NCBI GenBank assembly: GCA_964007475.1
Contig: OZ023273.1
Coordinates: 48,733,525 to 48,797,524, forward strand
DNA: 64,000 bases
Origin: Hybos culiciformis
Taxonomy: Eukaryota; Arthropoda; Insecta; Diptera; Hybotidae
Direction: 5' to 3'
Position 1 is the stretch's first letter. Every line of letters begins with the position of its first letter. Below are positions 36,294 through 48,227 of this stretch, one piece after another. Position numbers and translations under genes: made by a program. The notes below the pieces were generated by a model that worked only from the letters and a program-made list of their open reading frames with translations, made no database searches and was not told the origin of the DNA.

Positions 36294-37249
36294 TTATTTG
36301 TTTTCCTCACAAATAAAAATATGTGGATTGTTTTCAATTAATAATATATCTTGTTCCAATTGTCTTAACTCTATTTCCATTTTTGCTTTGCGGACTTTCT
36401 TTGGTTGTGTGTCAGTACACACTGGTAATGACTGGAAAGTTATTTGACGCTCATACCAATTTCGTTTAAGTCCCTGAAAATATGTAAAAAAAAAATAATT
36501 ACATTATTATTAGACATCTGCTCAAACGTTTTAGAAGTTGATAAATATAAATTTGCCGATAATCTTACCGTAAGAAGCTCCATTCTTTCATTTGGATTTA
36601 ACAAAATCATTCCTGGTGGAACAAGTACTTTATATTGGTTAACTTTGCGTTCACGTTCTAGATTTTCTGCAATCTCATCTTTAGTGATTTTGGAAATTTT
36701 CGGTGCATTTAATAAATATTTTGGTATTTTTCCAAATTTCGGTGAAAATATATAGGCAGGTAGAATACCTGATTTACAAAGTACATGTGAATCACCTCTT
36801 CTTGTATCTACATATTTGGGTATTGTTCTTTTTGGAGAACTTTTTTTCACTTGTTCTATATTCAATTCCAAAAAATTCTTGCATTCACGTTCTTCCGGCT
36901 TTTGGATATCTTTTAACTTTGGAACTGGTGGATATTTGTCATTGGGTTCCGATTGATATTCTCCACATTTATGAGACGGTGTTCTTAAGAATTTAATACC
37001 TTGATTTTTCTTCAAAAATTCACATGGTGATTTCAATATTGTTTCCGCATTGCCCATAGTTTTATGGCTGTTTTTTGCTCGCGGATCACTTGACAAAATT
37101 ATTGGATTCCCTGATCTATTTTCAGCATTTGGTATCTTTTTTTCTTTATATTTCGATATGTATTTTGGCGCTTTTAGTAAACGTCCCGTTTTTTCAATAC
37201 CAAGGGAGTAAATATTTTCGTTATGTTTTAATATGTAGACGAGGGACAT
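36294..37249 (-). CDS. Enkur: Enkurin (ciliary/sperm calmodulin- and TRPC-binding adaptor), 286 residues, two exons
   Basis: Enkurin is an axonemal, flagellar adaptor that in mammals binds TRPC channels, PI3K (via a proline-rich SH3 ligand) and calmodulin. Exon 1 is 37249-36569 and exon 2 is 36473-36294; the intron (GTAAGA..TTTTCAG) is phase 0. Residues 11-33 (ENIYSLG...APKYISKY) match the family N-terminus. PPVPKLKD at 107-114 is the proline-rich site. YVDTRRG at 146-152 and FGKIPKYL at 172-179 lead into the enkurin domain, whose end GLKRNWYERQITFQSLP...KMEIELRQLEQDI is on exon 2. I start at the ATG at 37249; the open frame upstream begins only with TTG codons. The frame after the exon 1 donor runs on by chance. 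It is convergent with REXO1. Length fits the family. Confidence 0.92.
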
Positions 37250-39928
37250 TATTATGCGAATCAAAAAAAAAATATATATAAAATAAATTTTTCTAGTTCT
37301 TAAGAGTATTAAGTATAATTCACATCTAGTTATTTATTTAAAAAAAATAAATATTGATTAAATAAATAATAAAAGAAAATTACTTCGTTCCTATAGTAAA
37401 GTGTAAATATTGAATAAATTTATTTCCCTCTAGGTAAATTCATGGTGTTTATTTATCGATGTTCTACTACTTAACTAAAATTATATTTCTAATACATTCA
37501 TGTATTATAAAAATCCAAAATTTTAGACCTTATACCGGAAGGGTCATTTAATTTGACCACATAAACTTAGACCTTAAAATAATATAAAGATAATAAAGCC
37601 AAGATTTGTTGTGTGTTTGGTGCTTACATTTTGAAATTGTTAGTTTTTAGGATTAATAGGTATATGTATAGAAATCTTGAACTCACAAATGTATTTCTGA
37701 TAAAATTATTATAATTTTTATTTTTAACAACCAAAATAGTTTGATTAATAAAGCATATTGACAATTTTTATATTATTTATCTGAGCTAACGTACATAATT
37801 ACAAGATTATAACAACTCTAATTGGTAGTGTCAAAAATTGTAAGAAATATATGTACCATAAGAATTTCAAAATTGATAACAATAATATATTCAATAAAAT
37901 AACATTAACAATTCAAATTCGAACTTAATGTAATTTTTATTTTTTTTTTGTGAAATTTTTTAAAAATTTTAATTGAATAAAGTTACATAATTTTATTGAA
38001 TTAGAAAGAAGGTGGGCAATTAAAATTTATATAACTCAGAAAATCATAAAAAATAACTTAAAGTCTCATTGGCATATAAAAACCCCACATGTTAAGAAAT
38101 ATTAAAATATATTATTATATAAATACAAGTTTTTTTTTAATTATTTCTACATTTAATTGAATTAAAACATTTTATGAGTTTTAATTTAATATAATAATTC
38201 ATACCTTCTTTATACATTTAATATAATGGCACTTTGTATATTCCAATTGTGTATACTATAAGGTGTAAGAATTTTTTCTTTCAAAAGGATACAAAATCTT
38301 TTTATAATTACAATTTCAATAATTGAACTAGTTACTCTTGTTTCCTGCATAATTATCTTCAATTTGGAAATTGTTTTATAACTCTATTATTTTTTTGTAG
38401 TAGGTAGATACCTACCTATATAAAAAATTATAGCCTTGTCTTTTATATTTTCTTTATAGGAATTAATTTATTTTGTTGACTCAAGCACATAAATCTATAA
38501 GAGGTGAAAATCCTTGAAGAGCAAAATAAAAAAAAAAAATTGAAATAAAAATATGAACAGAAATAAAAATCTGTTATCTTATAGAATGCAGAGTTCTTAT
38601 ATTTCTTTTAAATAAAATAAAATAAAAAAAAAATTAGTTTTATGAATTACTAGAGTGTAAAATAATTTCGTTTTCTTTTCAATATTTTTCATTCCAATAT
38701 AAATTATTTAATGAAAAAAAAATTGTACGTACATAAATGTTTTTCCTAAGAGACAAAATTGGTTAAAGGATTCACTATAATTTTATAAGAAAAATGTACA
38801 ATGGATTTTATTAAATAACGTCATTTATATTTATCGAATTTTCAATGATGAATAAGCCGATAAGAATGATAGTTCTATTTGTTATATTAAAACTATAAAT
38901 CCTTAAAAAAAAGTAACAATTTTCTATTCAACAATGGATATTTAAAAATTGATCATTTTTAAACTATTTTGAATCATGTTCGTTCATTAGGTAAATAGTT
39001 ATGTAAATAATTATGTATAAAAATAAGGTGACATTTACAATATTAATCTTAATTTTGAATTCATTAATTGTTAACACTGTTATATCCGCAATAAATATAC
39101 ATATATAGTATTTATATAAAATTATATTTTAAATATATCTGAAGTTTTTAATTTTTATTTTAGTTATACCCCTGCGAACTATCAACTTTTTCGAAAAACC
39201 TTTTTAATCACAGAAATGAAACATACTAGTTTATGTGTCACCCCGCGCTTGAAAAGGAAATCTTATGTTATCGGACTTAACCCTTGTGATACAATACGTG
39301 ATAAATGTTCGGGCCTCAAAACAGAAAAAATATTCTTATAATAAGTACACATACATATCTTATATTGTTGATACAATCTGTTGTGTCTTTTATGCTTAAC
39401 CTTAAAGAACTGTTAAACAACAAAAAAATTGGTTGACATTGCTTCATAAAACATTATAATTTCGAAATCGTTGTTGCTAAAACTTTACTACTTTTTACTA
39501 CACTGAAAAAAACAACTTGTTGGGAAATTAGCTTTAAAATGTAGCAGAAAGATTATAACTAAAATAGCATAAGTATCTGGTAGTATCTGGCAGTATCTGG
39601 TATTAAATATTATAAAAACTGGTTCAAAATTATGAAGCAAATTGTTTTTGTAGTGAAAAATAAATAACAAAAATTATTTATGAACAGAATTATTAAAAGG
39701 TAAAATTTCGAGCTATTTTTCCTTGCTAAAATAAATAGGTAATCTTTCTAAAGTCATTCACTATACTATATAATAAACACACAAATAAAAAAATATCGAA
39801 TTTTATTATTTAAAACTAGAATATGTACAGAGTATAATGAGCGATAGAATGGAGAAGATACTTTATTATACGTAATATGATTGATATTTTAAACACAAAA
39901 GCTATTTAAGTAACTACGGGTAAAAGTC
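37250..39928. other. AT-rich intergenic stretch upstream of enkurin
   Basis: This includes the enkurin 5' flank. No TATA element or other gene can be assigned with confidence. No transposon end was recognised. Confidence 0.4.
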
Positions 39929-40114
39929 ATTTATCTGTTCCCCTTAAGTGTCGAAGTTATAGAGGTTCTACCTGTATATAATATAGCATACACATTCTTT
40001 AATTTTAGTTTTTTCCTAAAATTTTGTTATGGAAAGTTTAAGTTAGACTTTTATCTGTTCCCTTGACTTTTATCTGTTCCCCTTGTCGAAGTTATAGAGG
40101 GTCTACCCGTATGT
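39929..40114. repeat. Direct duplication of a 45-48 bp phrase
   Basis: TTTATCTGTTCCCCTT followed by GTCGAAGTTATAGAGG and TCTACC(T/C)GTAT occurs at about 39930-39977 and 40069-40112, with a further partial copy (TTTATCTGTTCCCTTGA) at about 40050. Probably a short rearranged transposon remnant. Confidence 0.6.
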
Positions 40115-41391
40115 GGACTTAAGAGCTCAGCAAATAAAAAAAAATTCAACATTCTCGGTATAACATAAAGTGTAGTAAAAAAAAAAATTAAGAATTTCTA
40201 TCGTCTGAATGAACATAGTAAATTCGAATAACTTGGTGAATATGGAAAGTGCAATCGTTTGTTAAATTTAGCACAATTTTTATATTTTTATATAAAAAAA
40301 ATTTTTATATAGGAATAGATTTCATTTATTTAAGACGAAGAGATTGCATTTTTTCAATTCAATTTATTTTATGTACGTAGAAAAAAGTTTTTTTTTTTAT
40401 TTTGAAATAAAAAAAAAAAAAACAAAGGTATATTTAAGGGTAATCAATCATTTTTTTTGCTGTTTTTTTTTTAATAAATTATAATAGTACTACTACTAAG
40501 GATTTTTTGTTATTTCTAATAGAATCAATTTCAAAAATAAATTTCGATTCAAAAACAAAAGTGGAATTTTCAATCATTTTTTGAAAATTTAATTATTTAT
40601 TAATATTTTCAACTTTAAAAGAGGTAACTTTAACTTTTTGGTGTAAAATGAGTCTATTATGAAGATCAATTCTAATGTTAAATGAATAATAAAATAACTT
40701 TAAAGAAATACATAAATTTCAAAATAAGAACTTATATTTCTGACTTGGTTCTTGGTACTAAAATAGCCAATGTGGTGGTAGACCAATTTTTTGCATAACG
40801 CATTTTGTGAAATCTTCGAACTTTGGCACTGCAGTTAAAAATAGGACAAATTTTCATTTTGAACTTTTGTTTATTTTCTGCATTGCAAAATTTCTGAATA
40901 CTAATTATAATCATATAGGACTCATTGATATTACTGCGATATACGAGACATGACACAAATTGGTTTAAATAGCTATACGGTAGGATGTAAGTTTGGCATA
41001 ATAAAAACAATTAATAATTAAAGTGAATTTATTAATTTATATTTTACCCATTAAGTATTAACGAAAAACAATTAAAATTAAATTGCATACAAATTTTTGA
41101 AATTAAATCCATTTTATATGATTATTTAAGTTTACATTGATTTAAACATTTTATACATATATAATTTATTATACACTTAACGATTGAATACTCAAATAAT
41201 TTTATATTTAATTTTTATTTTTTTTTAAAGGAAAGTATATATTGGTATAAGTAACATTATTTACATTGGATAATTTCAACAAAAATTTAAATAATTTTAA
41301 TGTGCATGTGATCGGTAAGTTGTATTTACAATTGTAAATTTAGCTCGGTAAATGGTATATTACATGCGTCAATACACATGTAATTATTTAA
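40115..41391. other. AT-rich intergenic stretch
   Basis: No gene recognised. The 92-codon minus-strand open frame at 40732-41010 has no recognised motif. The only repeat seen is the 37-bp phrase listed separately. Confidence 0.4.
40853..40889. repeat. Exact 37-bp direct repeat, copy 1 (copy 2 at 41981-42017)
   Basis: TTCATTTTGAACTTTTGTTT followed by ATTTTCTGCATTGCAAA is present identically at both places, same orientation, about 1.13 kb apart. The flanks differ. Confidence 0.8.
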
Positions 41392-41395
41392 TTAA

Positions 41396-41927
41396 GAGCC
41401 CTAAATGTGAAAAATTACAAAAAATTGGTCTTAGTTTGGCTTTGATTGTAGGGTTACTACAATCTAGACTGAAGTGATTTTTTGACATGTTAGAGAGTAT
41501 ATAACTGGCCTTAGAGGCGGATTTTATAAATTTTGATTTTTTTGGCCCTAATGAGCCTTTAAAAAACTTGATCATATTTGCTTGGATTCTGAAGTAAAGG
41601 AAAAAGATAATAAAAAATCTCAAACGCAGAAATAAAGCTAAAATACCACTCTCCAGGGCTGGTGACGTGAAATTTTGAATTTCTTTAATATCATAAACAA
41701 TTTTTAATTAATTTCATTTATTTCTAAGAATTTTTTAATTTTTTGATAAATTACAGTTTCTGCACAGAAATAAAATTCAAATATAGTTTTGTGATTTTCT
41801 GGTAGAAGTGTTTTTCGTACAATTTTTGTCGCATTTTTCACGGCCGTTTATTTTCTGTAAAATAAAATAAAAAAAACTGCAAAAATAGAAAACAGAAATA
41901 GAAAACAGAATTTCACATGGAGGGCTC
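41396..41927. mobile_element. TTAA-flanked MITE (532 bp)
   Basis: The left end GAGCCCTAAATGTGAAA and the reverse complement of the right end, GAGCCCTCCATGTGAAA, differ at two positions. TTAA lies on both sides (41392-41395 and 41928-41931), the piggyBac-type duplication. The 79-codon minus-strand open frame near the left end (41384-41623) has no recognised transposase motif. Confidence 0.7.
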
Positions 41928-41980
41928 TTAAGTAAATTTTATTTTACATTCTCCGTATTAAGTAAATTTTATTTACTTAC

Positions 41981-42017
41981 TTCATTTTGAACTTTTGTTT
42001 ATTTTCTGCATTGCAAA
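41981..42017. repeat. Exact 37-bp direct repeat, copy 2
   Basis: Identical to 40853-40889. This copy lies just outside the right end of the TTAA-flanked MITE. Confidence 0.8.
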
Positions 42018-43660
42018 TGTATTGATTGCAACTACCTCTCAAATGCACATTAAAACAGTATACACACAATACCAACATAAATTAAAAGCCCACTATTAAA
42101 AAAAAAAACAATACATAGACAGCATCTCGTAGGCATAAAAATCATAACAAATGTATGAAAGCCTATGAGATTTCCTATACAAAAACTAAAGATTAATCTG
42201 TAAAATGCGATTAAAAGCAAAAAAAATATAATTTAATTATTAAATGTGATTTATTACAGGATTAATATTAATTTTTAAGAAAAAAAACCGTATTTGTTTA
42301 AATGAAAGTTTCCATAAATCGAGCAAATTTAATCCATAAATTTTTTTTCATCCTAGTAAAGTAAATTGAATTTTTTTTTTGTTATAATTTCTAAGCTCTA
42401 GGTACCTATTATACTTTACTTATCTTTAATTTTAAATGAATTTAAAAAAATTCAAATATGTTTTAAAATTTAATTAAAATTTTTATAAACTAAAAAAACT
42501 ATCTAGCTATCGTACCTAGCTCTTATTAGATGTTTTGGACAAAGTTCAGCTAACGTGTACAATCCCGATTTGGCTTAAATTTCTTGAGGCTGTAGAGGTG
42601 GTACCCAAACCCTCAAATCCAAGACCTTTTTCACCGACAAGCTCTTATTTCAGAGATATGACCCCCCAAAGAGTTCATATATCAGGTACGTGTATTCTTA
42701 TCAGATCAGGTACATTAAAAATACCCAATAACGAAACAAACAAAAAATTAAGGGGATTGGAGGAGGCGGCTGCCGTCTTCCATTCCAAAAGACAACTTTT
42801 TATTTAAATAAACTCATATTACAAAAAAAAAAAGCATTTGGTTACTACAAAGCAAGTAGGTATACCTACTTAACATATGAAAACTATGGGACTGCATATC
42901 CCTGAAACGAGAGCTTCTAGGATGTAAGGGTCCCTACTCTCTCACCAAATTTCGGACAAATCGAACTTGTGCACTTACGTGGCTGTTTTTCTACATGGGG
43001 ACAAAACAAAAGTTTTTTTTAATTCTTTTGTATTTGAAATTAAGCTTTTATATTTTGTAGGTATTTGAAATCATATTTTTTTATTTATTTATTGAAAATA
43101 ACTTTAAATCTTAATTCACTTTTTGAATATATTTTCATTAAAAATTTGGATTGAAAATTATTTTTATTAAAAAAAAAATTCTTTAAAATCCACTTAAAAT
43201 AAATGTTTTGATTTTATCACAATAATTTTTTTTTTATAATTTTTTTATTTCATAATTTCAATCAGTTTCAAAAATTATTTTTAATTTATTTATGAAAATA
43301 GGTAAATTAAAATTAAATATTTTCATTCCATTTTTGTAAAAAAAAAACAACAAGTAAAAATCCACCTTTACTGTAGTTAAGAAAAAATTGTCCTAGGAAG
43401 GATTTTTATTTTATTTCGGATAGGTATTAAAAATTAATTTTTTTACGAAACTAATAAAAAATAGATTTTTTATTAATTTATGTTTACGTTTGTTATTAAT
43501 TTAATTTTTAAATATTTTAAAAATTAGAAAAAAAATTAAATTAAAATCAGTCAAACCAACGTCGCGAACAAAAATTTTAAAACTAGTGGAAATTTTTTAT
43601 TTATTATCCCTACGAAAAGTTTTGTTTACATTTCAACTACACGGCTGATTATCTTAGTGT
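42018..43660. other. Intergenic stretch with two less AT-rich patches
   Basis: 42520-42790 and 42880-43010 are clearly richer in GC than their neighbours, but neither encodes a recognisable protein in any frame. They may be fragments of unrecognised transposons. The remainder is AT-rich without features. Confidence 0.35.
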
Positions 43661-43666
43661 GGGTGA

Positions 43667-44452
43667 TGATACACAACATGTTAATAAAATTTGTTATACA
43701 GCTCGTTGTGTATATACACAAAAACACATGGACACTTGTCAAAATTATATCACTCGACCTAACGGTCTCGTGGTACAAGTATTAACTCGTCTATGTGTTT
43801 TTGTGTATACACAACAGAGAACTGCGTAATACTATTCATAAACAAAAACAAATCACTCGCAATATTTCAATACAGAATAATACCAATTACAGAAAAAAAA
43901 ATGAGCTATTCATATTCTACTTGCACATAAGAAACACTTATATTACATTGACTTGCAAAACAACAATATCTACTCAATACCACTTGATGTTGATTTGTTT
44001 TTGTTATGAATGCTATGAATGCAGCAAGTGCCTAATATAAAAACAATACGTACGAATGAAAAAAATTTCATCAAATTAAGTATAGGTACATTTTTAACAA
44101 TTTTTTTAGGAAATTTTTAGGAAATTTTTACGAAATATTTAATTTTTTTTTAGGAAATTAAATTTCCTTAGAAGATTACCCAACGCATTCAATATACGCA
44201 ATACATATTTCACTATTCACTATACTTGCGAATAGAAATTTGACTTGATACAAAAAACTCAATACAATTCTAATGTATTGAAAAAATATTATGAATCATA
44301 TATTCACACTTGTTTCTATTTTGAGTTGAACTATTCATATATTGAATAAATCAAGTGTATTCACGAGTGATTTGTAATACAAGTGTACTCATGCATTTCT
44401 CTGATACACAACTCGTTGTAATAACAAATTTTCTTAATATGTGTTGTAATCT
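43667..44452. mobile_element. Nested fold-back element, about 0.8 kb
   Basis: The outer arms are ACACAACATGTTAATAAAAT through TTTGTTAT (from 43671) and, inverted, AACAAATTTTCTTAATATGT (44423-44442). Each is joined to an ACTCGTTGT/GCTCGTTGT word. Inside the left half sits a second palindrome, GTTGTGTATATACACAAAAA at 43705 against TTTTTGTGTATACACAAC ending at 43815. Nothing coding. The target duplication was not resolved, so outer limits are approximate. Confidence 0.55.
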
Positions 44453-45584
44453 ACTATTATATTATTTTTGTGGAATTATTATTTTTTACGATTTTTTCAG
44501 TTAATAAAACTGTGCTCGATTCAGTATATTAAACAATTTTTCAATAAATATGTAAACAAAATTTGAAAAATCAGAAATTAAAGAAAACAAAGTAATGCAC
44601 TAATCGTTTTGGGTAAAATTAATCTATCACAGTAAAAAAGTTCATTTTTATATTAAAAAAATAAGATACACAACATTTTAGAAATATGTAAGTCACAGTA
44701 AATGTAGTGGACTTATTCGTGCCATGGTACTTAAAGAGCTTGTTTGCCAAATTTCTTTTCTTTTTTTTTTGCTCTCAAACCGGGTATTTTTGCAGATTGG
44801 GAATAAAGACATTTTAAACGTTATTTTTAATTAATTTTTGTTGATAAATGTATATTGGCCATTTTAATACCAAGTCAAATATATGAACGGCTTACAGTTA
44901 CACTGACCGAATTGATTTTAAATGTTGTCCCTATTTCATTGGACAGTTTTATGTTTAAAATACATGTACAAAATTGTACGCTGTATACCTTCGTATTTAA
45001 AGAAAATTAAAAAAAAAAAAAAAATCTGAAAATGTCATTAATGTATTAAGTTGCGAGAAATGTATACAAAACTTTTTGGAACAGTAAGTATAAGTAGAAT
45101 CTCTAAGGTACAGATGTATTTTCTTCTGAAATTTATTAAACGTTTCTCAATTTTAACTTTGCTTTTTTCTTCTTTTTTTTATATTAAGTAGAGTAATGCG
45201 ATCAATTTTTTTTTTGGTTTGAAATAACTTAAAAAAACACAATTGCCACGAAAAAATTTATGATTGAAAATAGCTTTAACTTCAATATATATAAAAATGT
45301 TAAAAGCTTTTTGAATATTAAGCATAATTTTTTGTCATAAAAATCTTGAGTTTTTTTTTGTTGCAGAAGAATAATTAAATTTTTTTCAGAAATATAGCTT
45401 CTCACTTGGATCTTGAGTTTGAAAATAAAATCAGTACAGGAATATTGAAAAATAGGTTTCAGTCATATATTTTCATTTTATTTTCTTAACTATAATATTA
45501 TAAATATTACGGATTTTCCATAAAAGAATTCGAAACTCTGAATTTGAAATTCCTAGTGTTAGTGTAGATTTGACAGTAAAGATA

Positions 45585-45635
45585 TTTCAACTACACGCTC
45601 TGGGACGTGTATTTGAAATTCGCAACAACAATACA
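45585..45635. repeat. Dispersed repeat fragment, second copy
   Basis: Shares the CAACTACACGCTC-GGG-GTGT and TTTGAAATTCGCAACAA framework with the fragment in REXO1 intron 8. Short and diverged. Confidence 0.45.
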
Positions 45636-46474
45636 AATCCAAAAAAACTAAACTAAACTTTTTATGATTAGCTTGTATATTTTGATTAATATTATTTAAT
45701 TCTAATCGTTCAACCTTGTAAATTGTTGAACTAAGCTAATAATTCCATCTACTTATTGCAAGCCACAAATGAGCATTATGATTTCATATTTTTATATATA
45801 AATGTTAAATATATCGTAATAAAATAATTTATTCATGAAAAAATTTTAAAAGTGAAACATAACATCTTTCCATACATATATTTCGAATGGATTAAAAAAA
45901 TTAAAAAATAAAAAAAAAATTGATCACAGATGTAGCTTATGAAAGTGTAAACTTTGTAATTTCGTGAAATATTTAAAGGTTTAGTATTTAAAAAAAAAAA
46001 ACTGTATACGCAAAGTAATAAAATAAGCGTAATGTTTATTGCTGAAAGAAAATATCTGAATTATTGTTATTGGTGTTGTATAAAATTGTTTTTTTTTTTT
46101 GACGAAAAACGATATTATAGGTATAAGTGTAAGAAAAACAAACTACTTAAAATAAATTGCCTCAAAATCGTAACCAATAACTTCAAACATTATTTCATGA
46201 GACACATTCTTGTAAAATTTTTTTTAATGCATTTAAAAATAAAAATACATAAAATATATCTATAATTCTATATTATTATGTGTATGCTCAAATTGATATT
46301 CATTTATAATTATTATGACACTTTGTACTTCATTCAAATGTATAATTATAAACTTATATGAATCTTATTGTCATTTAATAAAATTAAAATCGGGTCTAAT
46401 TGACTCGATAAAAAACCCAACAAATACTTATTTTAAGCCAACACTGGGCAAATTACCTAAATTTCATGCTAATA

Positions 46475-46515
46475 TGATAATCGAACTCCACGACCAAACA
46501 TGCTGGAATAAATAT
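46475..46515 (-). repeat. Degenerate SINE head related to 11623-11702
   Basis: On the minus strand it reads AGCATGTTTGGTCGTGGAGT then TCGATTATCA, matching the GGCATGTTCGGTCGTGGGTT CGATTCCCA part of the other copy with several changes. Box B is damaged, so it is unlikely to be transcribed. Confidence 0.4.
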
Positions 46516-47125
46516 AGAATAACGATAACACCAGAACGTCACCAGAAAATCATAAAATTTGTTATTATATACTTTATAGATTTGTAAATAGCACATATAG
46601 GATTACAGCAATAATAAATAATTAAAACACAAAAAAATAAAAATAAAACATTATTGATGAAATAATATGTTAAAGCAACGTCATCTCCTTGCTAAATGAA
46701 TATACATAAATATACTATACATACAAGTATACATTATATTATAATATTATGTAAAGATAATGGAAAAAGATAAAATGGGTTACCGAAACAAATTATATGG
46801 ATAAATTAATTAAAATAAATTTAAATTTATTTTTGGTTTGAATAAAAGTTTTTCTGAATATCATTCAATTTTTTTTTTGCATTGCACATAACATTTTATG
46901 AACCTAAATTTTCATTCGATTTATATTTAAACTTAAAATTAATGCGAGATTAAAAATTAATTAATTTTTTTTTTTTTTTAAATAAAATACTATTAACAGT
47001 ATTGATTAATTGTGTGAAGGATAAGGTAATTGAAGTTTCTTAATTATTCAATATTTTGCTTTATAATTAAATTATTTTTAAATTGATATTGAATTTTTTT
47101 TACTCTTGTAGACTATAGGTATAAT

Positions 47126-47408
47126 CATTGAGTAATAATATTTATAAGAGGGACAGAATTCATACAAGTAAATTTTTTTCAAAAATTATGACAATATTTT
47201 GAATGTATTGAGTAAAACGTTTTAACTCAAATGTGTTTATTCTTAATTTTATTATTTTTATTATTGTATTAAGAATAAACACATTTGAGTATGAAATTTT
47301 TATTCAATACATTGAAAATATTGTCATCATTTTTGAGTTATTTGAAAAAAAAATTCTGAAATTTACTTGTATGAATTCTGACCCTCTTATAAATATTATT
47401 ACTCAATG
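47126..47408. mobile_element. Long near-perfect palindrome, fold-back MITE (283 bp)
   Basis: The left arm runs from CATTGAGTAATAATATTTAT (47126) through GACAATATTTTGAATGTATT to ACTCAAATGTGTTTATTCTT (47226-47245). The right arm is its inverted copy, starting AAGAATAAACACATTTGAGT (47270) and ending AATATTATTACTCAATG (47408). The loop is about 20 bp. Small indels distinguish the arms. An open frame at 47233-47457 crosses the loop and is not a gene. Confidence 0.75.
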
Positions 47409-48100
47409 GTATAATGTATTCACGAAAAATAAGAATATGCACTTTAAAAATGTGTGAATATTAAAATATTCGTTTTCACATTTTCCAATGTTACGTTTTA
47501 GACATTGTTGTTTTGTTCTTCGGAACATTTTTGCAGTAAAAAAAATTGAAGACGCATTCCACTACTAAAAGATCTCTGGTTTGGTATTAAAATTTATTAA
47601 GATGTTTTTGAATTCCGAGAACCTTTCATAGTGCAATAAAAGTTTTAATAGAAATGAAGTCATTCGATAAACTAAGCAGAAACCAATATTATATAGATAT
47701 TTTTAAAGAGTTAAAATTTTTAAATTTCTAAATAAAATTACCTTGACCCTTTAAAAAATAAACATTTTTAACAAAAAAATTTTGCCTATAGATTTAATCT
47801 GAATTCTGAGGAAAGAAATGGTTTAGTTCTATAATCATATATTGATAAGATTTTGCTGAGATCAGACGTATTCTCTTTTGTTTTGAAATTTTATTTTATT
47901 CTTTTTCTTTTTTTAAAATAAGTGAAAGAAAAGTTAAAATTAAATTAAATTAAATTAATAAAATATTTATCAATATCATAAAGAAGATTCACCAGAATTT
48001 ATTTAATTTCAATAAATATTTTGGAATTTATTCGAAAATTTATTATTCTCGTATTATTTTGCAACAATAGATAATGGTTTATTCTGCTCATCAATAGAAA
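47409..48100. other. AT-rich stretch before the LINE
   Basis: No gene recognised. The 5' end of the LINE probably lies somewhere between about 48000 and 48228 but cannot be fixed, since no target-site duplication was found. Confidence 0.35.
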
Positions 48101-48227
48101 CCGCATGTTTTTGTTGCTGTGTTATTGACAGCCGAATATTTTATTTTTTTTTTTTCACATTTCTCCATACATTTCTGTATCCACAAAATAATATAAAGTA
48201 ATACAACAAAATTCATTACTGGAAAAT

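Larger units (their letters stand above)
44453..47125. other. AT-rich intergenic stretch
   Basis: No gene recognised. Holds a dispersed-repeat fragment at about 45585-45635 (related to 29815-29925) and a degenerate SINE head at about 46475-46515. Confidence 0.4.

Noticed and set aside
40732..41010. 92-codon minus-strand open frame
   Set aside because: No recognised motif and overlaps the 37-bp repeat; treated as fortuitous.
42535..42807. 90-codon plus-strand open frame in a GC-richer patch
   Set aside because: Composition is less biased than elsewhere, but no family motif, splice site or neighbouring exon supports a gene.
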